Position numbers and translations under genes: made by a program
Notes under the pieces: generated by a model
Seen by the model: the letters and a program-made list of their open reading frames with translations, nothing else
Databases searched by the model: none
Told to the model about the DNA's origin: nothing
In this document: positions 1-8,267 of the stretch, piece after piece
Position numbering within the stretch: the stretch's first letter is position 1
Layout: each line of letters opens with the position of its first letter
Source: Dysgonomonas sp. 25
Lineage (GTDB): Bacteria; Bacteroidota; Bacteroidia; Bacteroidales; Dysgonomonadaceae
Direction: 5' to 3'
DNA: 64,000 nucleotides
NCBI RefSeq assembly: GCF_010501075.1
Contig: NZ_QVMN01000001.1
Span: 1 to 64,000, forward strand

Positions 1-20
1 GGGAGAGTAGATAGCCGCCG
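1..20 (+). rRNA. 3' end of a 5S rRNA gene (partial)
   Basis: The first bases match the conserved 3' end of bacterial 5S rRNA: GGGAGAGTAG is followed by a C/G-rich stretch ending GCCGCC, which in the full gene pairs with a GGCGGC at the 5' end. A strong terminator follows at once, as expected for the end of an rRNA operon. The rest of the gene, and probably the 23S and 16S genes, lie left of the window. The exact 3' end is uncertain by a few bases. Confidence 0.75.
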
Positions 21-34
21 TCTTATTGAAAGAG

Positions 35-72
35 AACCTCATAAGTTGAAATATACTTATGAGGTTTTTTTT
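35..72 (+). terminator. Rho-independent terminator of the rRNA operon
   Basis: An 11-bp perfect stem (35-45 with 56-66) has a 10-nt loop and is followed by a run of T. It lies about 15 nt after the 5S end. Confidence 0.85.
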
Positions 73-198
73 GTGGGGTGATTTGTGCGTTTGTTGTGTT
101 TGTATGAGGTATACACACTTTACTCATTTTGACCGTTTCTAATCCTGCTACCCGATCTCTTCCAATCTTTTATTAGATTAATTAATTACTTTTTTTGT

Positions 199-250
199 GA
201 ATAATATTTATTCATTATTGAATAATATTTATATTTATTTGAATAATATT
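199..250 (+). repeat. Three direct repeats of GAATAATATT at 21-bp spacing
   Basis: GAATAATATT occurs at 199, 220 and 241, exactly two helical turns apart. The first copy extends to a perfect palindrome, GAATAA-TAT-TTATTC (199-213). The third copy lies inside the -33/-7 spacer of the predicted promoter. The array lies about 40-90 bp upstream of a gene for a small HTH protein, so an operator role is a reasonable inference. Confidence 0.75.
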
Positions 251-269
251 GAAAATTTTCTTTTCTTTG
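238..269 (+). promoter_or_regulatory. Predicted promoter of the DUF2089 gene
   Basis: TTTG (238-241), a 20-nt spacer and TTTCTTTG (262-269) resemble the Bacteroidetes -33 TTTG / -7 TAnnTTTG promoter, with one departure (TT instead of TA). The start codon is at 287. Confidence 0.5.
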
Positions 270-286
270 TAAAAAAGTAGAATATT

Positions 287-556
287 ATGTTACCATGTTA
301 TTGTCCGAGTTGTCGTGCGCAACTTCATGTGAAAAGTCTGAAGTGTGAAAATTGTCAGACGGAGATTATAGGTAATTACCCATTGCCTCAGTTTGTTTTG
401 TTATCTCCTGATGAACAGGATTTTATTGTCAAATTTGTACGCCATAGTGGAAGTTTGAAAGATATGTCTAATGAATTGGGCTTAAGCTACCCGACTGTGC
501 GGAATTTGTTGAATGACATCATTGAAAAACTGAATTCTTATGAAAAACAAGATTAA
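287..556 (+). CDS. DUF2089-type zinc-ribbon/HTH regulator
   Basis: This 89-residue protein has an N-terminal zinc ribbon with two Cys pairs (CPSC near residue 6 and CENC near residue 20). The C-terminal half contains a predicted helix-turn-helix, with the stretch LGLSYPTVRNLL about residues 65-76, resembling sigma-70 region 4. This is the DUF2089 architecture; the family is thought to be regulatory, but I know of no defined function. The gene overlaps the next one by 17 nt, so the two are probably translationally coupled. Three 21-bp-spaced repeats cover its promoter, which suggests autoregulation, although that is inference. Confidence 0.8.
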   Translation: MLPCYCPSCRAQLHVKSLKCENCQTEIIGNYPLPQFVLLSPDEQDFIVKFVRHSGSLKDMSNELGLSYPTVRNLLNDIIEKLNSYEKQD

Positions 557-1124
557 GCTGCTTTATAATCCATTTGAACAGGTAGCCGGATGGAAAGCTT
601 TTTTAATGGGGTTACCTATTATAATTGGAAGTGTACTGATAGCTTATACCCAAGACCAATATTTTTCGGGGGTATTTAATATACGCTATATCAAAGATTT
701 GGTATTGGGGCAAGCGTTCCTGTATCAGGCCATATCCTTGCTGGTATTAGTAATGATTATGTATGGATTTGGATTAATTTTTTCTAAAGGAATTCGTTTT
801 CAGGATGTATTAGGAACAGTTACTTTGGCACGCTATCCTTATTTCTTTGCTGCATTTACCGGCTTTTTCCTGAATACGGAAGCTACTATTGAGATAACTA
901 ACCAGGTTCTTGCCGGAAATTATCAGGAAGTTATGAAACCCTTGATAATCATGACGGTTGTAGGGGGTATTCTGTGCGTCATATTGGTTTGGTATATCGC
1001 TCTTCTGTATAATGCCTTCCGTATTTCTACGGGATTGAAGGGTGCAAAATGTATTATATTGTTTATACTTTCTCTACTGTTGACTGATGTTATCTCTCTT
1101 ATTTTGAAGTGTTTATTGTTTTAG
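540..1124 (+). CDS. Yip1-like multi-pass membrane protein
   Basis: This 194-residue protein has about five hydrophobic segments (roughly residues 20-38, 60-82, 95-110, 132-155 and 168-192). The N-terminal LYNPFEQVAGWK segment precedes the first membrane span. The overall pattern resembles bacterial Yip1-family (PF04893) proteins, whose function is poorly known. Its start lies inside the DUF2089 gene, so the small regulator and this membrane protein form one expression unit. The membrane protein may act as partner or target of the regulator; nothing in the sequence proves that. Confidence 0.65.
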   Translation: MKNKIKLLYNPFEQVAGWKAFLMGLPIIIGSVLIAYTQDQYFSGVFNIRYIKDLVLGQAFLYQAISLLVLVMIMYGFGLIFSKGIRFQDVLGTVTLARYPYFFAAFTGFFLNTEATIEITNQVLAGNYQEVMKPLIIMTVVGGILCVILVWYIALLYNAFRISTGLKGAKCIILFILSLLLTDVISLILKCLLF

Positions 1125-1143
1125 TTTTTAATATCGGAGTTTT

Positions 1144-2502
1144 ATGAAAAAGTTTATTGTATTACTATTTACAATTACGTGCGCATTATTAAAACTTGTC
1201 GCACAGGATATTTCGGGTGCATGGAGTGGAGAATTGAATATTCAGGGAACTAAGCTTCCTATTGTTTTCAACATAGAGAAAAGCGCTGATACCTATGCAG
1301 CTACGATGGATAGTCCCAATCAGGGAGTAAAAAATATTCCTACAACATCTGTTGTTTTTGAAAATTCAAAACTCATAATAAAAGTAGCTCAATTAGGCGC
1401 TGAATATGAAGGGGAATTAATCAAGCCGACCGAAATTAAAGGTTCTTTTAAACAATCGGGGTTTACCTTTCCGCTCGATCTGGAAAAGAAAGAGTTTAAA
1501 ATAAACCGTCCGCAAGAACCGCAACCTCCATTCTCTTATTTTGTCGAAGATGTGTTTTTTGAAAATAAATCGGCCGGGATAATATTAGCCGGAACCCTGA
1601 CCTATCCGAAAGCAGGAAACTCTTTTCCTGCTGTTGTCCTGATTACAGGAAGTGGGGCGCAAGACCGGAACGAAGAAGTTTTCGGACACAAACCTTTCTG
1701 GGTAATAGCTGATTACTTCACTAAAAATGGCATAGCAGTACTGAGATATGACGACAGAGGCTTTGGAAAATCGGAAGGGAAGTTCTCGACGGGAACAACG
1801 AAAGATTTTGCGTCCGATGCCTATGCTGCTGTTGAATACCTGAAAGGGCGGAAAGAAATCAATTCTGGTAAAATCGGCATTTTAGGGCATAGCGAAGGAG
1901 GGCTTATCACCTTTATGCTGGCTGCCGAACACCATGATATTTCGTTTATTATTTCTATGGCAGGGGCAGCTGTGCAAGGAGATTCGTTACTCTACGAACA
2001 ACGTAAAATGATTTCGTCTGCTGCCGGAGTAAATCCGGTTGCTTTTGAGCAAAACGAGGAGTTGATAAAGAAAATCAACGCTCTTATTGTCACTAAAACA
2101 ATGGACGAAGTGAAAGAAAATGCGACGATATACGTAGAAGAGCTTTTTCCGAAAGGATTGGACGAGGACCAAAAAAAGCATTTCGCCAATCAGCTCGTTA
2201 GGCAGGCTGCCCCTTGGATGCAATATTTTCTGCAATACGATCCGGCGGCAGATATTGCTAAAATCAAATGTCCGATATTGGCTATTAATGGAGAGAAGGA
2301 TTTGCAGGTGGGGGCAACTACCAATTTGGGCACTATAAAACGAATAGCTCCTCATGCAGAAATAAAATCATATCCAGATTTGAATCATCTTTTCCAGCAC
2401 TGCAAAACCGGTTTGGTCGCAGAATACGGGCAAATAGAAGAAACGATATCGCCCGAAGTGCTGAAAGATATAGCAGATTGGATAAGATTAACGACCAATT
2501 GA
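1144..2502 (+). CDS. Exported alpha/beta hydrolase
   Basis: This 452-residue protein has a Sec signal peptide ending LKLVA before Gln. Residues about 22-115 form a beta-rich domain of the kind often found before these hydrolases. An alpha/beta hydrolase domain follows. The nucleophile elbow GHSEGG places the catalytic Ser at 250. Asp386 (NGEKD) and His415 (LNHLF) complete a plausible triad, and GSGAQDRNE near residue 170 looks like the oxyanion-hole region. It is probably a periplasmic esterase or acyl hydrolase of unknown substrate. It starts 19 nt after the preceding gene and may share its transcript. The N-terminal Gln of the mature protein makes it a candidate for pyroglutamate formation. 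Confidence 0.85.
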   Translation: MKKFIVLLFTITCALLKLVAQDISGAWSGELNIQGTKLPIVFNIEKSADTYAATMDSPNQGVKNIPTTSVVFENSKLIIKVAQLGAEYEGELIKPTEIKGSFKQSGFTFPLDLEKKEFKINRPQEPQPPFSYFVEDVFFENKSAGIILAGTLTYPKAGNSFPAVVLITGSGAQDRNEEVFGHKPFWVIADYFTKNGIAVLRYDDRGFGKSEGKFSTGTTKDFASDAYAAVEYLKGRKEINSGKIGILGHSEGGLITFMLAAEHHDISFIISMAGAAVQGDSLLYEQRKMISSAAGVNPVAFEQNEELIKKINALIVTKTMDEVKENATIYVEELFPKGLDEDQKKHFANQLVRQAAPWMQYFLQYDPAADIAKIKCPILAINGEKDLQVGATTNLGTIKRIAPHAEIKSYPDLNHLFQHCKTGLVAEYGQIEETISPEVLKDIADWIRLTTN

Positions 2503-2526
2503 AAAGGACTTTCAGTATAAATATAT

Positions 2527-2534
2527 TATCTTTG
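2527..2534 (+). promoter_or_regulatory. -7 promoter box TATCTTTG for the glycosyltransferase
   Basis: This is an exact TAnnTTTG match 25 nt before the start codon. No well-spaced -33 box is evident. The last base overlaps a terminator-like hairpin. Confidence 0.6.
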
Positions 2535-2558
2535 TGCTCTGAATAAGAGCACTTTTTT
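2534..2558 (+). terminator. Terminator-like hairpin abutting a start codon
   Basis: GTGCTC (2534-2539) pairs with GAGCAC (2547-2552), followed by six T and then the ATG at 2559. It would end transcription of the hydrolase operon just before the next gene. A transcript starting from the adjacent promoter would lack the left arm. Confidence 0.6.
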
Positions 2559-3317
2559 ATGCCGAAGATTTCGATTATAACACCAACCTATAACTCCGAA
2601 AATACAATTGAGGTTACTATTAATGCCCTTTTGAGGCAAACGTTTTCGGACTTTGAATACATTATTATCGATGGCTTGTCCAAAGATAACACTATCGCTA
2701 AGATAGAAAGTTATATCCCGGCTTTCGAGCAGAAAGGGGTAAAGGTAACTATCGTCAGCGAAAAGGATAAAGGTGTTTACGATGCTATGAATAAGGGTAT
2801 CGCTTTGGCTAAAGGAGAATTGGTCGGGATAACCAATTCGGACGACTGGTACGAAGATAATGCACTGGAAGTAATGTGGAATCGCTTTACCGATGGGAAA
2901 GTAGACCGCAGCAACTCGATGCTCTACGGCATAGAGCGCGTCTGGAAGAACGGTAAGGTTTACAACGTTCAGCGTCGTGGGTCGGCCTTTATATCCGAGG
3001 GAGTAATGCCGCACTCCACTTTCTTTGTTTCCAAGGCAGTGTATGATAAATATGGCGCTTTCGATTTGTCGGTGAAGATATTAGCCGACTATGATTTTAT
3101 CAGTCGCTGTGCCGGTCAGGGCGTTGTGCTGGAGGAGGTAGACGCTATTATTTCCAACTTTTTGTTGGGTGGAATATCTTCTTCTTATTTCGATTTCTAC
3201 AAGGATTATTATACTATTCAGCTCAAATATAATTACATAACACAGAAGCGATATAAAGAGCTGATGTTTGTACTCAAGATAAAGAAAATCCTGAGCAAAT
3301 TTATTCATAGATGGTAA
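2559..3317 (+). CDS. Family 2 glycosyltransferase
   Basis: This 252-residue protein opens with ISIITPTYNSENTIE, the start of a GT-A fold of glycosyltransferase family 2 (PF00535). The nucleotide-binding region continues with IIIDGLSKDNT, and the metal-binding acidic pair is in NSDDW (Asp95-Asp96). It has no membrane segment, so it should act at the cytoplasmic face using a nucleotide sugar. The stretch DKGVYDAMNKG is typical of Bacteroidetes WcaA-like enzymes. The acceptor is unknown. It is not in a visible polysaccharide cluster: gyrB follows 120 nt downstream. Confidence 0.88.
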   Translation: MPKISIITPTYNSENTIEVTINALLRQTFSDFEYIIIDGLSKDNTIAKIESYIPAFEQKGVKVTIVSEKDKGVYDAMNKGIALAKGELVGITNSDDWYEDNALEVMWNRFTDGKVDRSNSMLYGIERVWKNGKVYNVQRRGSAFISEGVMPHSTFFVSKAVYDKYGAFDLSVKILADYDFISRCAGQGVVLEEVDAIISNFLLGGISSSYFDFYKDYYTIQLKYNYITQKRYKELMFVLKIKKILSKFIHRW

Positions 3318-3339
3318 CCCTTCTATACCAATTTTAACT

Positions 3340-3369
3340 TGCATTTTTGAAGAAAAATTCGTACATTCG
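3340..3369 (+). promoter_or_regulatory. Possible gyrB promoter
   Basis: TTG (3340-3342), a 19-nt spacer and TACATTCG (3362-3369) give a one-mismatch Bacteroidetes promoter about 70 nt upstream of gyrB. Confidence 0.35.
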
Positions 3370-3437
3370 CTATGTTTTAAATGAAGCGGATTGATATTCG
3401 CATTTGCTTGGGATACAATTAGATATAAAATAAATAT

Positions 3438-5393
3438 ATGACGGAAAAACAAAGAAAAGCCGGAGAAGCATACTCGGCTGATAGTATTCAGGTTTTAGAG
3501 GGTTTAGAAGCCGTACGTAAAAGACCGGCCATGTACATCGGTGACATTGGCGAGAAAGGTTTGCACCATTTGGTGTACGAGGTGGTAGATAACTCTATTG
3601 ACGAGGCTTTGGCCGGATTTTGTACCGATATACAAGTTTATATACACGAAGACAATTCGATTACGGTCAAAGATAATGGTCGCGGTATTCCGGTCGATTA
3701 TCACGAAAAAGAGAAGAAATCAGCCTTAGAAGTTGTGTTGACTGTCCTGCATGCCGGAGGTAAGTTCGATAAAGGAACCTACAAGGTGTCGGGAGGTTTG
3801 CACGGGGTAGGGGTATCGTGTGTGAATGCGCTCTCTACATACCTTCGTGCCGAAGTGCACAAGAACGGCAAGGTATACATGCAGGAATATAGTATTGGTA
3901 AACCGAAAGCCGACATAAGTGTGATTGGTGAATCTAATGATACAGGTACAACTATTACCTTCCGCCCGGACGACAGCATATTCATTACAACAGAATATAA
4001 ATACGACATTCTCGCATCACGTATGCGCGAATTAGCCTTTTTGAATGCAGGTGTACGCCTGACTTTGACGGATGAACGTGTGAAGAAAGAGGATGGTTCG
4101 TTCCGTTCGGACTCGTTCTATTCGGAGAAAGGTTTGTCGGAATTTGTGAAGTATATCGATGCTTCCAAAGAAGCTCTGATACCGGATGTTATTCATATTC
4201 AGACGGAGAAGCAAGGCATACCTGTTGAAGTGGCGATGACATATAATACAACTTACAACGAGAATGTATATTCATATGTCAATAACATCAATACGATTGA
4301 AGGAGGTACACACCTTACCGGATTTCGCCGTGGTTTGTCGCGTACATTGAAGAAGTATGCCGAAGATGCCAAACTGCTTGAAAAGGTGAAAGTTGAAATC
4401 AGCGGTGATGACTTCCGCGAAGGTTTGACAGCCGTTATCTCTATCAAAGTAGCTGAGCCTCAGTTCGAGGGGCAGACGAAAACAAAGCTGGGTAACAACG
4501 AGGTTATCGGTGCTGTAGACCAAGCTATTGGTGAAGCATTGAGCGTATTCTTGGAAGAACACCCGAAAGAAGCAAAGATAATCGTAGAGAAAGTTGTTTT
4601 GGCAGCTACAGCCCGTGCTGCAGCACGTAAAGCCCGTGAACTGGTACAACGTAAATCGCCCCTCTCGGGTGGTGGATTGCCGGGTAAATTGGCTGACTGT
4701 TCGAGCAAAGATGCTACCCGATGCGAGATATTCCTTGTCGAAGGGGACTCGGCCGGCGGTACGGCTAAACAAGGTCGCGATCGTGGGTTTCAGGCCATCC
4801 TTCCTTTGCGTGGTAAGATTCTGAATGTAGAGAAAGCTATGCCGCACAAGGTGTTGGAAAGCGAAGAAATCAAGAATATATATACCGCTCTCGGTGTTAC
4901 CATAGGTACAGAAGAGGATTCCAAGGAATTGAATATAGAAAAATTGCGCTATCAGAAAATCGTTATCATGACCGATGCCGATGTCGATGGTAGCCACATT
5001 GCCACATTGATTCTAACGTTCTTCTTCCGCCATATGAAGCCGCTTTTGGAGAAAGGATATGTCTATATCGCAACTCCTCCGTTGTACCTCCTGAAGAAAG
5101 GTAAGAACGAGGAATATTGCTGGGACGACCGCCAGCGTCGCGCCTTTATCGACAAGTATGGCGACGGTGACGAGAATGCCGTTCACACCCAACGTTACAA
5201 AGGTTTGGGAGAGATGAACGCCGAGCAGTTGTGGGATACGACCATGAATCCCGAACATCGTACTCTCCGTCAGGTGACGATAGAGAATGCAGCCGAAGCT
5301 GACCATATATTCTCTATGCTGATGGGCGAAGATGTAGCTCCGCGCCGTGAGTTTATAGAAGAGAATGCCACTTATGCCAATATAGATGCATAA
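3438..5393 (+). CDS. gyrB: DNA gyrase subunit B
   Basis: This 651-residue protein is the ATPase and TOPRIM subunit of the type IIA topoisomerase that introduces negative supercoils. The GHKL ATP site is seen in DNSIDEALAG (about residues 51-60) and in the glycine-rich GGLHGVGVSCVNALS lid (about 118-132). QTKTKLGN near residue 345 is the family motif. The TOPRIM domain carries EGDSAGG (Glu435) and DADVDGSHI (about residue 512), and YKGLGEM is near the C-terminus. The length fits gyrB of this phylum without the enterobacterial insertion. A GyrB assignment over ParE rests on overall resemblance. Confidence 0.95.
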   Translation: MTEKQRKAGEAYSADSIQVLEGLEAVRKRPAMYIGDIGEKGLHHLVYEVVDNSIDEALAGFCTDIQVYIHEDNSITVKDNGRGIPVDYHEKEKKSALEVVLTVLHAGGKFDKGTYKVSGGLHGVGVSCVNALSTYLRAEVHKNGKVYMQEYSIGKPKADISVIGESNDTGTTITFRPDDSIFITTEYKYDILASRMRELAFLNAGVRLTLTDERVKKEDGSFRSDSFYSEKGLSEFVKYIDASKEALIPDVIHIQTEKQGIPVEVAMTYNTTYNENVYSYVNNINTIEGGTHLTGFRRGLSRTLKKYAEDAKLLEKVKVEISGDDFREGLTAVISIKVAEPQFEGQTKTKLGNNEVIGAVDQAIGEALSVFLEEHPKEAKIIVEKVVLAATARAAARKARELVQRKSPLSGGGLPGKLADCSSKDATRCEIFLVEGDSAGGTAKQGRDRGFQAILPLRGKILNVEKAMPHKVLESEEIKNIYTALGVTIGTEEDSKELNIEKLRYQKIVIMTDADVDGSHIATLILTFFFRHMKPLLEKGYVYIATPPLYLLKKGKNEEYCWDDRQRRAFIDKYGDGDENAVHTQRYKGLGEMNAEQLWDTTMNPEHRTLRQVTIENAAEADHIFSMLMGEDVAPRREFIEENATYANIDA

Positions 5394-5415
5394 GGCGGAA
5401 TAGAAATAATAAGCG

Positions 5416-5456
5416 AAAAGAGTTGTTATATAGTACTTATATACAGCTCTTTTTGC
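5416..5456 (+). terminator. Terminator after gyrB
   Basis: An imperfect stem of about 11 bp (5416-5426 with 5443-5453) ends in a T tract, 22 nt after the gyrB stop codon. Confidence 0.65.
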
Positions 5457-5474
5457 AATTTTACAGAAACAGGA

Positions 5475-7241
5475 ATGGTAGCCATTTTATTATCCTTTAT
5501 TGTTATATCCTTCGTGCTGTTTACGTACGGGGATATGTTTGTACTGCTCTATCGGAAAGTCTGTAAGCAGGACGAACACTATAATATCCTCGATACTGCG
5601 CTGATAGGAATGACTTTCGTCACGGCTGTTATCACGCTTACTTCCTTATTTTTGCCTACCAACCAGTATATACTTCTGGCACTGCTTGTTTTGGGTGTAA
5701 TATACTGGATGCTCAACAGGGGGCGTATCGCCTCTTATACCTCAAAGATAAAGAACTTGCTATCTTCGTTCTCGAAGGTGCAACTTGCATTGCTGTTGCT
5801 TTCCCTCCTCGTCCTGCTCGTCTATATGCTATGGGCGTCGCACTGGTTCGATGCAACATACTATCACTATCAGAATATACGCTGGAATGAAGAATATCGG
5901 GTTGTTCCCGGATTGGGCAATCTCGAACACCGTTTCGGCTTCAATTCCAATTTCTTCTTACTGTCAGCCCTTTTCAGTTTTCGCTTCCTATTTGGCGAAG
6001 CCATTTATGGGCTGCAGTTCACCCTGATGGTTATACTCCTTTGCTGGGTGTTGGTCGAATTGGTCAGAAGCCGTTTTGAGCTGAAGCGCATTCTGTTGCT
6101 TCTTTTCTATTTCTTCTTCTTTGTGCTGAATATCGAATCCATGACCGATAGTTCGACAGACTTTGTTTCCAACTTCTGTATCTTCTATCTGGTTTCACGC
6201 TTGATACTCTACCCGCAAGTATTGAAGGACAGCAAGCTGCTCTATTATATCATTCCGGTTATACTGATAACCTTCAAGCTATCGGTTGCGCCGTTCTTCC
6301 TCTTTGGGCTGTATATTCTTATCCATCTTTTGAGGAAGAAGGATTATCGCCTGATAACTACATTCATCACCTTGTCTGTGGTGCTTGTTGTGCCTTGGAT
6401 TATCCGCACGGTTGTTATAACAGGCTATCTGTTTTTCCCTGTTTCGGGAATAGATATCTTTGGCTTCGACTGGAAAGTGCCCGAGGAGATATTACAGATG
6501 GAAGTAGGGAATGTCACTACCTTTGCCGGGTATGTCTTTGGGTTGTACTTTAAGTTCGACTATTTCAAGCTATTCGGCTGGGCAGAGAATAAGTTCTTGC
6601 TGATTGCCGTGCTTATCTTATTGGTAAACGGTATCTGTATATTGCTATCCACCCTTTTGGTCGCTTACAAGGCTATTAAAAAGCGGAAGAGCATCCCCGG
6701 AAGTTACTGGTGCATGTACCTCGTGTTGTTTGCCAACTTGTTGTATTGGTACAATATGGCTCCCGATCCGCGTTTCGCTTATGGCGTTATCTTCGGATTG
6801 AGCCTGCTGTCGATAGTTATCATCCTTCCACAGAAAGAATACTATTACCCCCGCCTCGGAAAACTGGCAATGCTTGCCTTTGCCTTTGTGTTGCTCTTTT
6901 CCTCTTTCAAGCGGGTGTATAACTATTATATGCTTGTATATCCCACTTCCCTGAAAGATGGGCGTAAACCCTTCTCATCTATCTTGATTCAGCCTTATAG
7001 TTCGATGAATCAGGCAGAGGCGAAAGGGATACATTATAAGCCATTTACGATTTATAAGTTGGGCGAACTGGATATCTATATGAGCGCCGACAAGATACAT
7101 GGCGTCACTTATGATATGCTGCCGGCTACATCCCTGTTCCCTATCGAGAATCAGGTGAAGTTTCAGAATATAGAAACTGTCGAAGCCCGGGGAACGACTT
7201 TGCAGGACGGTTTCAGGCCTAAGAAAGGATATACGGAATAA
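5475..7241 (+). CDS. LIC_10190-like polytopic membrane protein
   Basis: This 588-residue protein is very hydrophobic, with about 12 or more membrane segments. The loop from residue 120 (SHWFDATYYHYQNIRWNEEY, then VVPGLGNLEHRFGFNSN) resembles the hallmark of the LIC_10190/DUF8201 family, whose members look like GT-C glycosyltransferases or O-antigen/lipid-linked sugar enzymes. The function is not established. A soluble C-terminal tail (about residues 495-588) lies after the last membrane span. The next gene starts 18 nt downstream but appears to have its own promoter. Confidence 0.7.
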   Translation: MVAILLSFIVISFVLFTYGDMFVLLYRKVCKQDEHYNILDTALIGMTFVTAVITLTSLFLPTNQYILLALLVLGVIYWMLNRGRIASYTSKIKNLLSSFSKVQLALLLLSLLVLLVYMLWASHWFDATYYHYQNIRWNEEYRVVPGLGNLEHRFGFNSNFFLLSALFSFRFLFGEAIYGLQFTLMVILLCWVLVELVRSRFELKRILLLLFYFFFFVLNIESMTDSSTDFVSNFCIFYLVSRLILYPQVLKDSKLLYYIIPVILITFKLSVAPFFLFGLYILIHLLRKKDYRLITTFITLSVVLVVPWIIRTVVITGYLFFPVSGIDIFGFDWKVPEEILQMEVGNVTTFAGYVFGLYFKFDYFKLFGWAENKFLLIAVLILLVNGICILLSTLLVAYKAIKKRKSIPGSYWCMYLVLFANLLYWYNMAPDPRFAYGVIFGLSLLSIVIILPQKEYYYPRLGKLAMLAFAFVLLFSSFKRVYNYYMLVYPTSLKDGRKPFSSILIQPYSSMNQAEAKGIHYKPFTIYKLGELDIYMSADKIHGVTYDMLPATSLFPIENQVKFQNIETVEARGTTLQDGFRPKKGYTE

Positions 7242-7247
7242 AACTAT

Positions 7248-7255
7248 TACCTTTG
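7248..7255 (+). promoter_or_regulatory. -7 promoter box TACCTTTG for the M28 lipoprotein
   Basis: This is an exact TAnnTTTG match between the stop codon of the membrane protein and the next start. It ends only 4 nt before the first ATG, so the transcript may be nearly leaderless. Confidence 0.6.
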
Positions 7256-7259
7256 TAGT

Positions 7260-8264
7260 ATGATGAATATGTACAGACTCATTTCTATTGCTCTCATAGC
7301 ATCCATGGTTGCTTGTTCGTGTGGCAACAAGACGACGACTAATACGAGTACCCCACAGGCTGAATCTTATCAGCAGGTATCGCCGGCTTTCAATGCCGAC
7401 TTAGCGTATGAATATGTGCAGAAGCAGGTCGACTTTGGCCCTCGTGTACCGAATACCAAAGAACATGTTGCCTGTGGCGATTTCTTAGTCAGCGAATTGA
7501 AACGCTATGGCGCAGAGGTGGTTGAGCAAAAGGCCGTGTTGACAGCATATAACGGGAAAAAGCTGAATGCCCGCAATATCATAGCTTCGTATGGGGAAGA
7601 TAAGCAGGAGCGCGTTTTGCTGTTTGCCCATTGGGATACCCGTCCGTATGCAGATCACGACAAGGATGAGAAGAACCATAATACGCCTATCCTCGGAGCG
7701 AACGACGGTGCGAGTGGAGTAGGGGTCTTGCTTGCTATAGCCAAGGAGTTGCAAACTAAAGAGCCGAATGTCGGGGTAGATATTATCCTCTTCGATGCCG
7801 AAGACTATGGGCCTCCTGCCTTTGATGGCGCGGAGAAGCCGGGCGACTGGTGGTGCCTCGGTTCGCAGTATTGGGGAAAGAACCCTCATGTGAAAGGCTA
7901 TACGGCTAAGTATGGTATCCTTCTCGATATGGTCGGAACGAAAGAGGCTACTTTCTATCGCGAGATTTATTCCAAGCAGGTAGCTCCGAATGTTGTGGAG
8001 AAGGTCTGGAGTACAGCCCGCCAGTTGGGATATGGAAAGTATTTCATCAGCAAGGATGGAGGTGGTGTAACCGACGACCATGTCTATGTCCACCAGTACA
8101 GGCATATTCCGAGTATTGATATTATTGACTATAAGATAGATAAGAAGAATGATGGTTTCTTCTCGCATTGGCACACGGTGAACGATACGATGGAGAATAT
8201 CGATAAGGAGACATTGAAGGCCGTAGGGCAGACAGTGTTGGAGGTTATCTATAAAGAGAACTAA
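7260..8264 (+). CDS. M28-family glutaminyl-peptide cyclotransferase-like lipoprotein
   Basis: This 334-residue protein has a lipoprotein signal peptide ending MVAC before SCGN. The zinc-hydrolase fold carries HWDTRP (His124, Asp126), GANDGASG (Asp149), DAEDYG and DDHVYVHQ. Combined with the FGPRVPNT start, this matches type II glutaminyl cyclases such as those of Porphyromonas and Tannerella more closely than aminopeptidases. Such enzymes convert N-terminal Gln of exported proteins to pyroglutamate in the periplasm. ATG codons at 7260, 7263 and 7269 compete as starts. I report the first, but MYRLISIALIAS from 7269 is an equally good signal peptide. SufE follows after 3 nt, so the two genes form an operon. 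Confidence 0.82.
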   Translation: MMNMYRLISIALIASMVACSCGNKTTTNTSTPQAESYQQVSPAFNADLAYEYVQKQVDFGPRVPNTKEHVACGDFLVSELKRYGAEVVEQKAVLTAYNGKKLNARNIIASYGEDKQERVLLFAHWDTRPYADHDKDEKNHNTPILGANDGASGVGVLLAIAKELQTKEPNVGVDIILFDAEDYGPPAFDGAEKPGDWWCLGSQYWGKNPHVKGYTAKYGILLDMVGTKEATFYREIYSKQVAPNVVEKVWSTARQLGYGKYFISKDGGGVTDDHVYVHQYRHIPSIDIIDYKIDKKNDGFFSHWHTVNDTMENIDKETLKAVGQTVLEVIYKEN

Positions 8265-8267
8265 GAA

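Noticed and set aside
199-250. Replication origin iterons
   Set aside because: Only three short AT-rich copies are present, with no dnaA or rep gene nearby; an operator fits better.
4272-4997. 241-codon minus-strand open frame inside gyrB
   Set aside because: It is a shadow of the gyrB coding frame, which is conserved throughout; the antisense translation has no recognisable domain.
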